Positions 55,683 through 64,000 of a stretch of 64,000 nucleotides of DNA are shown here, one piece after another. Source of the stretch: Chitinophaga sancti (lineage in GTDB: Bacteria > Bacteroidota > Bacteroidia > Chitinophagales > Chitinophagaceae). The notes below the pieces were generated by a model. The model was not told the origin of the DNA. It saw nothing but the letters and a program-made list of their open reading frames with translations, and did no database searches. Both the position numbers and the translations under genes were made by a program. The stretch's first letter is position 1. Each line of letters opens with the position of its first letter. The DNA lies in the NCBI RefSeq assembly GCF_034424315.1, contig NZ_CP139972.1, positions 7,696,501 through 7,760,500 on the forward strand, written 5' to 3'.

Positions 55683-56801
55683 TCAGTGATCCAATTCTTT
55701 TTCTTCTTTTTTGCCTTCATCTTCCAGCATATGGATGTTATCCTTCTTGCGGATATTGGTCATAACAGCATGGCCCAATACGCCGGCACCTGTAGCTGCG
55801 AGGGCGATACCACCTACCACATCGGCAGTGGCTTCGATACCAAATCCCGCAAATGCAGAAGCGCGCTCATACAAGCGGCCGTTATCCCAATAATTTTCTT
55901 CACTACATCCTATGCATCCGTGGCCGGACTGGATAGGGAAGCTGGTACCTCCGTTCCATTTCGTGACACCACAGGCATTGTAAGTCACCGGACCTTTACA
56001 TCCTACCTTATATAAACAGTATCCTTTTTTCGCATTTTCATCATCAAAGCTTTCAACATACAGGCCTGCATCGAAGAATGGTCTGCGATAGCAGGTATCA
56101 TGCACCCGTTTGCTATAGAAAGCTTTGGGTCTGCCTAAAGCATCCAGTTGTGGAATACGGTCAAAGGTGACGAGGTGTACAATTACCCCTGCCATTACTT
56201 CGCCGATTGGTGGACAGCCTGGCACCTTAATAATAGGTTTACCTTTTACGAGTTTGTGAATCGGTGTGGCAGCAGTTGGGTTTGGCTTGGCGGCCTGTAC
56301 ACAACCATTGCAGGCACAACTGCCCCAGGCTATAATTGCCTTGGCACCCGCCGCAGCTTCTTCCAGGATCTGCATGGAGGTTTTGCCACCAATCATGCAG
56401 TATACCCCATCTGCTTCAACAGGCACACTACCTTCCACACAAAGGATGTATTCTCCTTTGTATTTATTCATGGTATTGTGCATCGCTTCTTCTGCCTGGA
56501 AACCGGACGCGGCCATCAAAGTTTCTGTGTAATCAAGCGATATCTGATCCAGGAGAATATCAGCAACAATGGGGTGGGATGACCGGATAAAGCTTTCGCT
56601 GCAACAGGTACATTCCTGGAAATGCAACCAGATCACCGGGATCCTGGGCTTGTTGGCCATCGACTTGGCGATCTGGCCTACTGCAGACCGTTCCAACCCC
56701 ATGAAAGCTGCCATCATAGTGGCAAATTTCATGAAGTCACGCCGGCTGTAGCCCTTGTTTTTCATTTCGTCGTAATACGTTAAAGGCTGGCTCATGAGCA
56801 T
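55683..56801 (-). CDS. hyaA: [NiFe]-hydrogenase small subunit with oxygen-tolerance cysteines
   Basis: The Fe-S subunit has 372 residues. A twin-arginine signal is present ([18 protein letters not shown], residues 18-35), so the folded pair is exported by Tat. The proximal cluster region reads ECTCCSES (Cys64, 66, 67), and [18 protein letters not shown] gives Cys162 and Cys167. Standard enzymes have ECTGC and GGVQAA; the two extra cysteines (66 and 167) are those that make the [4Fe-3S] cluster of oxygen-tolerant enzymes. The distal cluster motifs ([13 protein letters not shown]) and a C-terminal anchor helix ([20 protein letters not shown]) follow. It is the first gene of the minus-strand operon and divergent from the hyp genes. 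Confidence 0.95.
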   Translation of the reverse strand: MLMSQPLTYYDEMKNKGYSRRDFMKFATMMAAFMGLERSAVGQIAKSMANKPRIPVIWLHFQECTCCSESFIRSSHPIVADILLDQISLDYTETLMAASGFQAEEAMHNTMNKYKGEYILCVEGSVPVEADGVYCMIGGKTSMQILEEAAAGAKAIIAWGSCACNGCVQAAKPNPTAATPIHKLVKGKPIIKVPGCPPIGEVMAGVIVHLVTFDRIPQLDALGRPKAFYSKRVHDTCYRRPFFDAGLYVESFDDENAKKGYCLYKVGCKGPVTYNACGVTKWNGGTSFPIQSGHGCIGCSEENYWDNGRLYERASAFAGFGIEATADVVGGIALAATGAGVLGHAVMTNIRKKDNIHMLEDEGKKEEKELDH

Positions 56802-56929
56802 ATGTTTATCGTCATTGAAGTTACTGTAAACGGCAGGGGCTGGAGATGATAACCATCAGAAAAAAGGCTGATCCTAGTTACCATTTTTGCGGCAATTCAA
56901 TCTTTACTTTGAGGGTACAAACGAGCCCA

Positions 56930-57124
56930 ATGAAAAGATCACTAATACTCTCCATCATTTTATTGCCATTATTGGCGTCGGCACATCCCGGTCATGGAAC
57001 GACTGAAGGCTTTACAATCATCCACTACTTTACAGAATGGAACCATGCAATGTTTACATGGCCGGTGATACTGCTGACAGTCGGAATAGTAATCAAGGCG
57101 AAGAGGAGAACCAGGAATGCATGA
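56930..57124 (+). CDS. Small HupE-like membrane protein at the head of the hyp genes
   Basis: The 64-residue protein starts MKRSLILSIILLPLLASAHP, a signal or first helix, then HPGHGTTEGFTIIHYFTEWN and a second helix (WPVILLTVGIVIKA) with a basic tail. The HPGH motif after the signal is also seen at the N-terminus of HupE/UreJ nickel-transport-like proteins, but the other helices are missing. The ATG at 56930 was chosen because it gives the signal peptide. It overlaps hypA by eight bases, so it belongs to the hyp operon. Metal delivery is a guess. Confidence 0.65.
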   Translation: MKRSLILSIILLPLLASAHPGHGTTEGFTIIHYFTEWNHAMFTWPVILLTVGIVIKAKRRTRNA

Positions 57125-57449
57125 GCTGTCCATCGTAATGGGCATCATTGATGTGGTCACGGAATATGCGAAAGGTGCTCCCGTCAAAGAGGTAACACTG
57201 GATATTGGTTGCCTCACGACGATCGAGATGTTTGCTTTTGATATGGCATGGAAACAGGCGATCAAAGGTACCTTACTCGAAAAAGCTACTTTGGACATAA
57301 ACCGGATAGCAGGGAGTGCTGTGTGTCTTGAATGTGGGAATGAGTTTGCCATTACGGAGGTCTATGATGCGTGTACCGGGTGCGGAAGTCACCTGATACA
57401 TATTGCGAAGGGAAAAGAGTTGAAGGTACGTTCATTGATCATTTTTTAA
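57117..57449 (+). CDS. hypA: Hydrogenase nickel incorporation protein HypA
   Basis: HypA brings nickel to the large subunit with HypB. The 110-residue protein starts MHELSIV, in which His2 is the nickel ligand, and has a zinc site CLECGNEF (about 74-81) with CTGCGSHLIH (about 91-100). It overlaps the small upstream gene and is two bases from the frame that leads into hypB. Confidence 0.95.
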   Translation: MHELSIVMGIIDVVTEYAKGAPVKEVTLDIGCLTTIEMFAFDMAWKQAIKGTLLEKATLDINRIAGSAVCLECGNEFAITEVYDACTGCGSHLIHIAKGKELKVRSLIIF

Positions 57450-57459
57450 ATTGAAAGTT

Positions 57460-58182
57460 ATGTGCGCTACTTGTGGATGCGATACACATACTCATAGTCA
57501 TAGCCATAGTCATTCTCACACGCATGACCATGGTGAGAAACATATAGCTGTAGAGAAAGATGTTTTATATGAGAACAATTTATTAGCGGCAAGGAATCGT
57601 GGTTTTTTCGATGCAAAGAATATTCTCGCGATCAATCTGGTCAGCTCACCTGGTTCAGGAAAAACGACATTATTAGAAAGGACTTTAACAGACCTGAAGG
57701 ACACGGTGAATTTCAGCGTAATTGAGGGCGATCAGCAAACCACCCGTGATGCTGACCGGATACATGCCACTGGTACAAAAGTAGTTCAGATCAATACAGG
57801 AAAAGGTTGTCACCTGGATGCGCATATGGTGATGCATGCTTTGCAGGGAATGCATCCACATGAAAATGGGATCGTGTTTATAGAGAATGTAGGTAACCTG
57901 GTTTGCCCTGCGATGTTTGATCTGGGAGAAAAAGAAAGAGTTGTAGTGATGAGTGTGACCGAGGGAGATGATAAACCGTTGAAATATCCGGACATGTTCC
58001 ACACCTCTCATCTATGCATCATAAACAAAATAGATTTATTGCCCTATGTCCCTTTTTCTCTTGACAAGGCAATTGCGAATGCAAAGCGGATTAATCCAAA
58101 ACTGGAAGTGATTACGCTAAGTTGTACTTCAGGAGAGGGACTGGATAAATGGTATCAATGGCTGGAATCAAAAAAATCGTGA
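57460..58182 (+). CDS. hypB: Hydrogenase nickel incorporation GTPase HypB
   Basis: HypB is a GTPase for nickel insertion. The 240-residue protein starts MCATCGCDTHTH, with the N-terminal CxxCGC nickel site, followed by a His-rich stretch of about nine His residues that can store nickel. The P-loop is SSPGSGKTTLLERT near residue 65, and switch and guanine-binding regions IEGDQQTTRDADRI and CIINKIDLLPY follow. The ATG at 57460 was chosen because the family starts MCxxCGC. Confidence 0.95.
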   Translation: MCATCGCDTHTHSHSHSHSHTHDHGEKHIAVEKDVLYENNLLAARNRGFFDAKNILAINLVSSPGSGKTTLLERTLTDLKDTVNFSVIEGDQQTTRDADRIHATGTKVVQINTGKGCHLDAHMVMHALQGMHPHENGIVFIENVGNLVCPAMFDLGEKERVVVMSVTEGDDKPLKYPDMFHTSHLCIINKIDLLPYVPFSLDKAIANAKRINPKLEVITLSCTSGEGLDKWYQWLESKKS

Positions 58183-60335
58183 ACTCGTATCATATCCATA
58201 TCAGCGGTCGTGTACAGGGAGTTGGCTTCCGACCATTCGTGGCCCGGGTAGCAAAAGACCTGCATATACTTGGTGCGGTAAGCAATAGTCCGGATGGAGT
58301 ACATATTGCATTTAACGCCTCGGCAGGAGAAGCAGCTCAATTTTATAACACTATTATTTCGCAACCTCCCGTACATGCCCTGATTACCCATCACCATATG
58401 CGACCAGCGCCATTGTTTCCCTTTACCTCCTTCACGATTTTACCTGGTACGGCGGCTTCAGCGACCAGCCTTTTATTAACGCCGGATATTGCGCTTTGCG
58501 ATACCTGTAGAAAGGAATTAACGAATAGTTCCAACCGGCGTTATCAATATGCATTTACTACCTGTACGAATTGTGGTCCACGGTATTCAATTATGCGTGC
58601 ATTGCCTTATGAGCGTGAGCATACCAGTATGTCGCACTTGCAGCAATGTCCGGATTGTAATGAAGAGTACCTGAATAGTGCAGACAGGCGTTTTCATAGT
58701 GAAACGAATTCCTGTCCTGAGTGTGGGGTACCTGTGTATGGACCATCTTTGCAGGAAGTAGATGAGTGTTTGAAAAAAGGAGGTATCGTGGCGGTGAAAG
58801 GGATCGGTGGCTACCTGTTACTGTGCGATGTGTCGCAATCGTCGGCAATGCGTGTAAAAAAGAACAGACCACAAAAGCCTTTTGCGGTCATGTATCCTAC
58901 ACTTGAGAGAGCTGCGGAAGATGTTTATCTCACAGCGGTTGAGTCTTTAGAATTATTGGGTCCTGTGGCACCCGTAGTGTTATGTAAACTGAAAAAGCCT
59001 GCCGAAGACCTGGCGCCAGGGCTGGATAGATTGGGTGTGATTTTACCTTACTCGCCTTTATTACAATTAATTTCATCAAGATACGGAAAACCATTAATTG
59101 CCACCAGTGCAAATGGGAATGGTGTGCCTATTATCTACAAAGATGAGGATGCGGTAGGTATTGCGGACCTGGTATTGAGCTTTGACAGGGAGATTGTATT
59201 TCCACAGGATGACAGTGTGATTTGTTTTACATCGAAAGGTCGACGCATTATATTGAGAGGAGGACGGGGATTATCACCTGTTTATTTACACAAACATAGC
59301 AGGGATGGCGTGTTGGCCATGGGGGCAGAATTAAAGAGCACATTTGCACTGACAGGCGAAGATTACTGGCTGGTGAGCCAATACCTGGGCAGTCATGGAA
59401 CTTTAGAAACCGAAGAACGATTCGAAGAGACATTAAAAAACCTTTTACAACTATTACAAAGACGACCAGTACAAATCCTGACGGATATGCATCCTGGCTA
59501 TTTCGTTTCCAAACTGGGTAAACAAATGGCTAAGCTATCCGGCGCTACACTGACGACTATACAGCATCACAAAGCGCATTTTGGGGCTGTACTGGCAGAA
59601 AATAACCTGTTACAGCAACGGCATCCTGTGTTGGGCATTATATGGGATGGTGCCGGTTATGGTGAAGATGAACAGATATGGGGTGGGGAAGTTTTTGTAT
59701 ATAAAGAAGGCCAGATGAAGCGGGTGGGGCACCTTGATTATTTTCCCCAGTTAATGGGAGACAAAATGAACAAAGAACCACGGTTATCGGCATTGGCTTT
59801 ATTACAAAACTTCCCCGGGCGGCACGGCATAATCAGGCATTATTTTAATGACCAGGAGTGGCGGTATTATCACCAGTTGCTGGAAGGGCATTGTCCGCTG
59901 AAAACAAGTAGTATGGGGCGCCTGCTGGATGGTGTGGCAGCGATACTGGGCGTAACAGGCTTCAATACTTACGAAGGAGAAGCGGTCATGAAGATGGAAG
60001 CTGGGATTGGTGACATAGTAACGCATACGTATTATGACATGCCGATTCATGGAGAGGTGATCCAGTGGAGACCTTTAATTTTAGGTGTGATAGCTGATGT
60101 GGAAAGAGGAATGGATAAGCGGGAGATTGCTTATAAGGTATATTATTCACTGGCACACCTGGTGACGAAATTGAAGATTCATTTTAAGGCCGAGAAGGTG
60201 GCGTTTAGCGGTGGCGTATTTCAAAGTCCATTGCTGGCGGGTATGATGCAGGGGCATTTTCACAGAATGCTGAGTCCAAATGATGAATGTATTGCAGCTG
60301 GGCAACTGGCTTGCTTTAGTATACAAAATGATTAA
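58179..60335 (+). CDS. hypF: Carbamoyltransferase HypF
   Basis: HypF makes the cyanide ligands of the active site from carbamoyl phosphate together with HypE. The 718-residue protein has an acylphosphatase domain (ISGRVQGVGFRPFVARVAKD), two zinc-finger pairs (CDTCRKEL, CTNCGPRY, CPDCNEEY, CPECG), a YrdC-like domain (KGIGGYLLLCDVS, RPQKPFAVMYP) and a Kae1-like domain (HHKAHFGAVLAEN, IIWDGAGYGEDEQIWGGE, VAFSGGVFQSPLLAGMM). A GTG at 58179 overlapping the hypB TGA was taken as start; ATGs at 58149 and 58158 are alternatives. Confidence 0.94.
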   Translation: MNSYHIHISGRVQGVGFRPFVARVAKDLHILGAVSNSPDGVHIAFNASAGEAAQFYNTIISQPPVHALITHHHMRPAPLFPFTSFTILPGTAASATSLLLTPDIALCDTCRKELTNSSNRRYQYAFTTCTNCGPRYSIMRALPYEREHTSMSHLQQCPDCNEEYLNSADRRFHSETNSCPECGVPVYGPSLQEVDECLKKGGIVAVKGIGGYLLLCDVSQSSAMRVKKNRPQKPFAVMYPTLERAAEDVYLTAVESLELLGPVAPVVLCKLKKPAEDLAPGLDRLGVILPYSPLLQLISSRYGKPLIATSANGNGVPIIYKDEDAVGIADLVLSFDREIVFPQDDSVICFTSKGRRIILRGGRGLSPVYLHKHSRDGVLAMGAELKSTFALTGEDYWLVSQYLGSHGTLETEERFEETLKNLLQLLQRRPVQILTDMHPGYFVSKLGKQMAKLSGATLTTIQHHKAHFGAVLAENNLLQQRHPVLGIIWDGAGYGEDEQIWGGEVFVYKEGQMKRVGHLDYFPQLMGDKMNKEPRLSALALLQNFPGRHGIIRHYFNDQEWRYYHQLLEGHCPLKTSSMGRLLDGVAAILGVTGFNTYEGEAVMKMEAGIGDIVTHTYYDMPIHGEVIQWRPLILGVIADVERGMDKREIAYKVYYSLAHLVTKLKIHFKAEKVAFSGGVFQSPLLAGMMQGHFHRMLSPNDECIAAGQLACFSIQND

Positions 60336-60337
60336 TT

Positions 60338-60583
60338 ATGTGTCTGGCTATACCTGGAAAAGTCATTGCCATTCATGAAGGAGAGGATGCGTTGTTTCGA
60401 AAAGGCAAGGTCTCTTTCAGTGGTATTATGAGAGAAGTAAGTCTTTGTATGGTACCGGAGGCGGTGGTGGGAGATTATGTGCTGGTGCATGTGGGAGTGG
60501 CCATAGGAGTGGTGAATGAGGAGGAGGCGAAGCAGATTTTTTCCTATCTGGAACAGATGGGAGATTTGGAGGAATTAATTTGA
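60338..60583 (+). CDS. hypC: Hydrogenase assembly chaperone HypC
   Basis: HypC carries the Fe(CN)2CO group with HypD to the large subunit. The 81-residue protein starts MCLAIPGKV, with Cys2 as the iron ligand, and is the usual length for the family. It starts two bases after the hypF stop. Confidence 0.95.
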   Translation: MCLAIPGKVIAIHEGEDALFRKGKVSFSGIMREVSLCMVPEAVVGDYVLVHVGVAIGVVNEEEAKQIFSYLEQMGDLEELI

Positions 60584-60805
60584 GGGGGAAATAGCAAGAG
60601 CGGATCTTCCCATCTGCAGGCAAATGAAAATTTGAGAACGGTTTTATAATTGAGCATGAGGAGAGGACGTTTAGACTGAATTAACAATTAGCGGGTGTTG
60701 CAATGAGTGCGCCTGGATGATTGAAATGAATGAGCAGGAAGAATTATTATACTTGGATCCGGAAGAACTGCAATGAGTGATCCTGAATGATCTGGAGGAA
60801 CTGTT
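60584..60805 (+). other. hypC-hypD spacer with a repeated short block
   Basis: This 222-base gap is long for this compact operon. It contains an imperfect direct repeat: gcaatgagtgcgcctggatgatt near 60699 and gcaatgagtgatcctgaatgatc near 60770, each opening a five-codon frame (MSAPG, MSDPE). A 19-codon acidic frame (MIEMNEQEELLYLDPEELQ, 60717-60776) lies between. These could be upstream translated leaders for hypD or non-functional remnants. Confidence 0.4.
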
Positions 60806-61894
60806 ATGAAATACATCAGTGAATATCGCGACCCACAGTTGGTGAAAAAATATTTGCATGAGTTGTACCGTGTCACCACGCGGCCATGGACGCTGATGGA
60901 AATCTGTGGCGGACAAACGCATAGTTTAGTGAAGAATGGTTTGCTGGATATGTTGCCACCGCAAATTAATATGGTGCATGGTCCGGGATGTCCTGTATGT
61001 GTGACAAGTGTAAGTGTGCTGGACGAGGCATTGTGGCTGGCGCAGCAACCTAATGTGATCTTTTGTTCATTTGGAGATATGCTGAGGGTGCCGGGATCAT
61101 CACAGAGCTTACTGCATGCAAAGGCAGCAGGTGCTGATGTAAGGATCCTGTATTCACCATTAGAAGCAGTGCAGGTAGCGATAGACAATCCTACGAAGGA
61201 AGTGGTGTTTTTTGCAGTCGGTTTTGAAACAACAGCACCGGCAAATGCATTGTCTGTAGTACAGGCTGCAGCACGGGGTGTTCAAAATTACAGCATTCTC
61301 GCATCTCATGTGTTGGTACCGCCGGCGATGGAAGCAATCCTGGGAGATCCGGATAATGTGATAGATGGATTCCTGGCAGCAGGGCATGTATGTACGATTA
61401 TGGGTACGACAGAATACGATCCGATTGCATTGAAATACAAAGTACCGATTGTCGTGACTGGTTTTGAACCGGCGGACCTGTTGCAGGGGATATTGATGAC
61501 GGTGACCCAACTGGAAAAAGGAACGTATAAAGTAGAGAATCAATATGCACGCATGGTAGCAAGAGAGGGGAATGCGATGGCGATGAAGGCGATCCATGAA
61601 GTGTTTGACGTAAGCGACAGAATGTGGCGGGGAATTGGTTCCATACCTGATAGCGGGTATGAGGTGAAGGAAGCTTACAAACAATATAATGCAAGGTTAA
61701 AGTTTAATATACACTTACCTGTTAGAGAGGAAGACCCTGATTGTATTAGTGGTGATATAATGCGGGGGCATAAGAAACCGGTGCAATGTCCTGCCTTTGG
61801 AGGCAGGTGCAGACCAGAGCATCCGCTGGGTGCTCCGATGGTAAGCAGTGAAGGAGCATGTGCCGCATATTACCAATATAAAAGTACAGTATGA
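60806..61894 (+). CDS. hypD: Hydrogenase maturation protein HypD
   Basis: HypD is the iron-sulfur scaffold on which the CN and CO ligands are put on iron. The 362-residue protein has the iron-site motif [11 protein letters not shown] near residue 34, [10 protein letters not shown] near 55, [14 protein letters not shown] near 135, and C-terminal cluster ligands in [15 protein letters not shown]. Its stop overlaps the hypE start (ATGA). Confidence 0.95.
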   Translation: MKYISEYRDPQLVKKYLHELYRVTTRPWTLMEICGGQTHSLVKNGLLDMLPPQINMVHGPGCPVCVTSVSVLDEALWLAQQPNVIFCSFGDMLRVPGSSQSLLHAKAAGADVRILYSPLEAVQVAIDNPTKEVVFFAVGFETTAPANALSVVQAAARGVQNYSILASHVLVPPAMEAILGDPDNVIDGFLAAGHVCTIMGTTEYDPIALKYKVPIVVTGFEPADLLQGILMTVTQLEKGTYKVENQYARMVAREGNAMAMKAIHEVFDVSDRMWRGIGSIPDSGYEVKEAYKQYNARLKFNIHLPVREEDPDCISGDIMRGHKKPVQCPAFGGRCRPEHPLGAPMVSSEGACAAYYQYKSTV

Positions 61895-62931
61895 ATTTAA
61901 ATTGTCCTTTACCTGCTAATGGTGTTTCAGGGATCATCACTTTGGGTCATGGTAGTGGTGGATTGATGACACATCAGTTGTTACAGACTGAGGTGTTTGA
62001 TTTGTTGCACAATGACTGGCTGGATCAGCAGCATGATGGAGCTACTTTTTCATTGAATGGGAAGGTGGCTTTTAGTACGGATAGTTACGTGGTATCTCCG
62101 CTGTTTTTCCCGGGAGGGAACATCGGGGATCTGGCAATTAACGGAACAGTGAATGACCTGGCGATGTGTGGTGCAATGGCGCGGTATCTGTCGTTGTCAT
62201 TTATCATAGAGGAAGGTTTGGAATTATCTCTTTTCAGGGAAGTGCTGCAGCATATCAAGGCGGCAGCGCAGGCGGCTGGAGTGGCGATTGTGACGGGCGA
62301 TACGAAGGTGGTGGAGCGGGGAAAAGGTGATCAGTTGTTTATAAATACATCAGGTATTGGGCATATACATCCAAGGGCGGCGATCCATCATAACAGGATC
62401 GTACCGGGAGATGTGGTGATTGTGAGTGGAGAAATAGCGACACATGGCATGGCGATCATGAGTGTGCGGAAGGGCCTGGAGTTTGAAACAGAGGTGTGTA
62501 GTGATACAAGACCTTTGCATGAAATGGTGGGGAAATTGCTGGATTGTTTTGGAGAGCAGGTGAAGTTTTTAAGGGATCCGACGAGAGGTGGTTTGGCATC
62601 AGTGCTGAATGAAATGACAGAGGCGACAAAATTGGGTGTACTGATGGAAGAGGCGCTTTTACCGGTGAATGAGCAGGTGGCAGCGGCATGTGAGATGCTG
62701 GGATTGGATCCTTTGTATGTGGCGAATGAGGGGATCATGGTGGCGATAGTGAGCGCGGAAGTAGCGCCTTCAGTATTAGGTGCACTGAGGGGGATGAAAG
62801 GAGGAGCGCAGGCGGCGATCATTGGAACAGTGACGAAGGACCATGCAGGAAAGGTGGTGCTGGAGAGTAGGATTGGTGGGCATAGGGTGGTAAACTTTTT
62901 GCCAGGGGAGCAGTTGCCAAGGATTTGCTAA
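61891..62931 (+). CDS. hypE: Hydrogenase maturation protein HypE
   Basis: HypE dehydrates its own C-terminal thiocarboxamide to thiocyanate, giving the cyanide ligand. The 346-residue protein has [34 protein letters not shown], the AIR-synthase-like ATP site, and the family's final PRIC, whose terminal Cys is modified by HypF. It is the last gene of the hyp operon, which holds hypA, B, F, C, D and E: a full set. Confidence 0.96.
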   Translation: MNLNCPLPANGVSGIITLGHGSGGLMTHQLLQTEVFDLLHNDWLDQQHDGATFSLNGKVAFSTDSYVVSPLFFPGGNIGDLAINGTVNDLAMCGAMARYLSLSFIIEEGLELSLFREVLQHIKAAAQAAGVAIVTGDTKVVERGKGDQLFINTSGIGHIHPRAAIHHNRIVPGDVVIVSGEIATHGMAIMSVRKGLEFETEVCSDTRPLHEMVGKLLDCFGEQVKFLRDPTRGGLASVLNEMTEATKLGVLMEEALLPVNEQVAAACEMLGLDPLYVANEGIMVAIVSAEVAPSVLGALRGMKGGAQAAIIGTVTKDHAGKVVLESRIGGHRVVNFLPGEQLPRIC

Positions 62932-63005
62932 GCAGGTGTGGTGTTAGTATTGAGGGTAGATTTTTATGCGGGGCAATATTTAGTGAAGGGATGCTATAGC
63001 GTTCA

Positions 63006-63091
63006 TGGTGCCAGCCTGGTTGTAAGAGAACGTGTCATGGCGGATATTAATTTATGGAGAGCTTGGTGCCAGCATCGTTGTAAGAGGAAGT
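63006..63091. repeat. Imperfect direct repeat after hypE
   Basis: Bases 63006-63033 (tggtgccagcctggttgtaa and onward) recur at 63064-63091 with four differences over 28 bases, a period of 58. No gene is seen in this 177-base gap. The meaning is unknown. Confidence 0.5.
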
Positions 63092-63108
63092 TCTGTGCAG
63101 TTAATTGA

Positions 63109-63546
63109 TTATTTGGTTTGGATGATGGTAAGAAAATCCTGTACAGAAAAACCATCGATATCAGTGATTCGCCATTTTACTACGTTGTTGGTAAGGATCG
63201 TAAGTTGGTAGAAAGGAGTATTCACCGGCCCGTCTGGAGTGTGATCATGGCGGGTAATGTGATCCAGTTTGTATTGGCAGGCGCTGACTGGAATAGATTC
63301 CTGTTTTGTTTTGAAACCATGGATGTAGGTGATGGTGAGCAGGTGATTTTCGATGGCGATAATTTTTATAAAACGGTTTTTGACAAGAACCAGCCAACAT
63401 ACATAGGCAATAGGAGGAATGAGTCCGAGGCAGGTGAGACCAGGAATGTGGTAAATAACAACGGAGAATAGGAGAGCAGAGAAAACGCCGATCACGCAGA
63501 GGAAGAGGTCGGGATTGGTGTATTTGGCGGTAGTATTGATTTGCAT
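63109..63546 (-). CDS. Small membrane protein of unknown function (paralogue 1)
   Basis: The 145-residue protein has two membrane helices in its first half (FLCVIGVFSALLFSVVIYHI and LIPPIAYVCWLVLV) and a cytoplasmic beta-rich half with SIPVSACQYKLDHITRHD and WRITDIDGFSVQDFLTIIQ. It resembles bacterial PH-like membrane proteins in plan. The next gene on the same strand is a paralogue with matching motifs. No family was recognised with confidence. Confidence 0.65.
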   Translation of the reverse strand: MQINTTAKYTNPDLFLCVIGVFSALLFSVVIYHIPGLTCLGLIPPIAYVCWLVLVKNRFIKIIAIENHLLTITYIHGFKTKQESIPVSACQYKLDHITRHDHTPDGPVNTPFYQLTILTNNVVKWRITDIDGFSVQDFLTIIQTK

Positions 63547-63571
63547 AGTTAATAATTTTAATCAGATTTGA

Positions 63572-63660
63572 GGAACTCGAAGTTCCGTGTTTTACCAGGA
63601 CTCATTTCATAGATAGGGATTGATAATCAATATTTAATTGGCAATTATGAAATGAGTTCC
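63572..63660. repeat. Inverted repeats between the two paralogues
   Basis: ggaact/agttcc (63572-63577, 63581-63586) is a perfect 6-bp stem with a 3-base loop. actcatttcata (63600-63611) and tatgaaatgagt (63646-63657) are a perfect 12-bp inverted pair 34 bases apart. They lie between the two minus-strand membrane-protein genes and may be a terminator or regulatory sites. Confidence 0.45.
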
Positions 63661-63684
63661 AGTATTTTAATTTGTTTTCCCCCT

Positions 63685-63999
63685 TTAATAAATCCCGATA
63701 TATTTCAATAAGGCCAGAAAGTCTTCAACATGAAATCCTTCCATGGTGGTAAATTTCCATCTTTCACTATTATTTATTGAAATAGTTAACTGATAGTTTT
63801 TCTCCTTTTTGTCTTTAACAACCCGTGTAAACATTTCCAGATTGAACCTGCATGCACTCACAGGAAACGAATCATATTTCGTGCGAAATGCCTGGAAGTA
63901 TTTTACAGTCATTGTATCCCCTTTCGCAGAGACAGCTTTGGGAAACCGGTGTTTTAATACCACCAGCCAGAGTACGATACCGAATACCGGGAAAAGTGT
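63685..63999 (-). CDS. Small membrane protein (paralogue 2), 5' end outside the window
   Basis: The frame is open to the right edge; the visible part of 104 residues begins TLFPVFGIVLWLVVLKHR, a membrane helix, then a beta-rich half with SFPVSACRFNLEMFTRVVKD and WKFTTMEGFHVEDFLALLKY. It matches the neighbour at the PVSAC, YQLTI and F-x-V-x-DFL positions, so the pair arose by duplication. A GTG at 63963 could be read as a start but would cut the helix, so the gene most likely continues beyond the window. Confidence 0.62.
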   Translation of the reverse strand, partial: TLFPVFGIVLWLVVLKHRFPKAVSAKGDTMTVKYFQAFRTKYDSFPVSACRFNLEMFTRVVKDKKEKNYQLTISINNSERWKFTTMEGFHVEDFLALLKYIGIY

Positions 64000-64000
64000 C

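Overview
The window looks like a chromosomal segment of a Bacteroidota bacterium, most likely of the Chitinophaga type. The signs are several TonB-dependent SusC/SusD-type outer-membrane systems, an ECF sigma/FecR pair, a DUF4249 lipoprotein, a C-terminal type IX secretion sorting domain, signal peptides ending in -AQ, few Shine-Dalgarno sites, and repeated TAnnTTTG (-7) promoter boxes. No rRNA, tRNA, CRISPR array, transposase or phage gene was seen. All calls come from reading the sequence; no database search was run.

Layout. 1-6.2 kb: an HlyD/FtsX/ABC efflux or lipoprotein-export set, then a TonB receptor and its DUF4249 partner. 6.4-8.7 kb: cytochrome bd oxidase cydAB. 8.8-13.6 kb: a lipoprotein cytochrome c, an AraC regulator with a short-chain dehydrogenase, a small unknown protein with a TlpA-type thioredoxin, and a threonine synthase-like enzyme. 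13.8-20.7 kb: a two-gene unit in which a SusC-type barrel without a plug precedes a giant alpha-2-macroglobulin that carries a SusC-type plug. 20.8-29.6 kb: secreted proteins of unknown role, a glycoside hydrolase-like enzyme, an AraC regulator, a WG-repeat protein and glucokinase. 29.7-35.6 kb: a glycerol regulon (glpD, glpK, glpF and a barrel protein) with a divergent DeoR-type regulator. 35.9-42.6 kb: sigma/FecR and a signal-transducing SusC/SusD pair. 42.7-44.8 kb: a LanKC-like kinase with no cyclase, a MauE-type membrane protein and a DUF6520-like small secreted peptide. 44.8-46.0 kb: a long nearly gene-free region with a perfect 24-bp hairpin. 46.0-52.7 kb: AraC and epimerase genes, a multidomain T9SS glycoside hydrolase-like protein and a coiled-coil surface protein. 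52.7-62.9 kb: a complete uptake [NiFe]-hydrogenase locus, with hyaABCD-type genes on the minus strand and hypA, B, F, C, D, E on the plus strand. 63-64 kb: two paralogous small membrane proteins, the second cut by the window end.

How parts fit. The hydrogenase small subunit has the extra cysteines of oxygen-tolerant enzymes, and with its cytochrome b it should feed electrons from H2 to quinone; the bd oxidase is one possible terminal oxidase. The glycerol genes give uptake, phosphorylation and oxidation. The two places most worth a second look are the split barrel/plug-macroglobulin pair (13.8-20.7 kb) and the kinase/MauE/peptide locus (42.7-44.8 kb).
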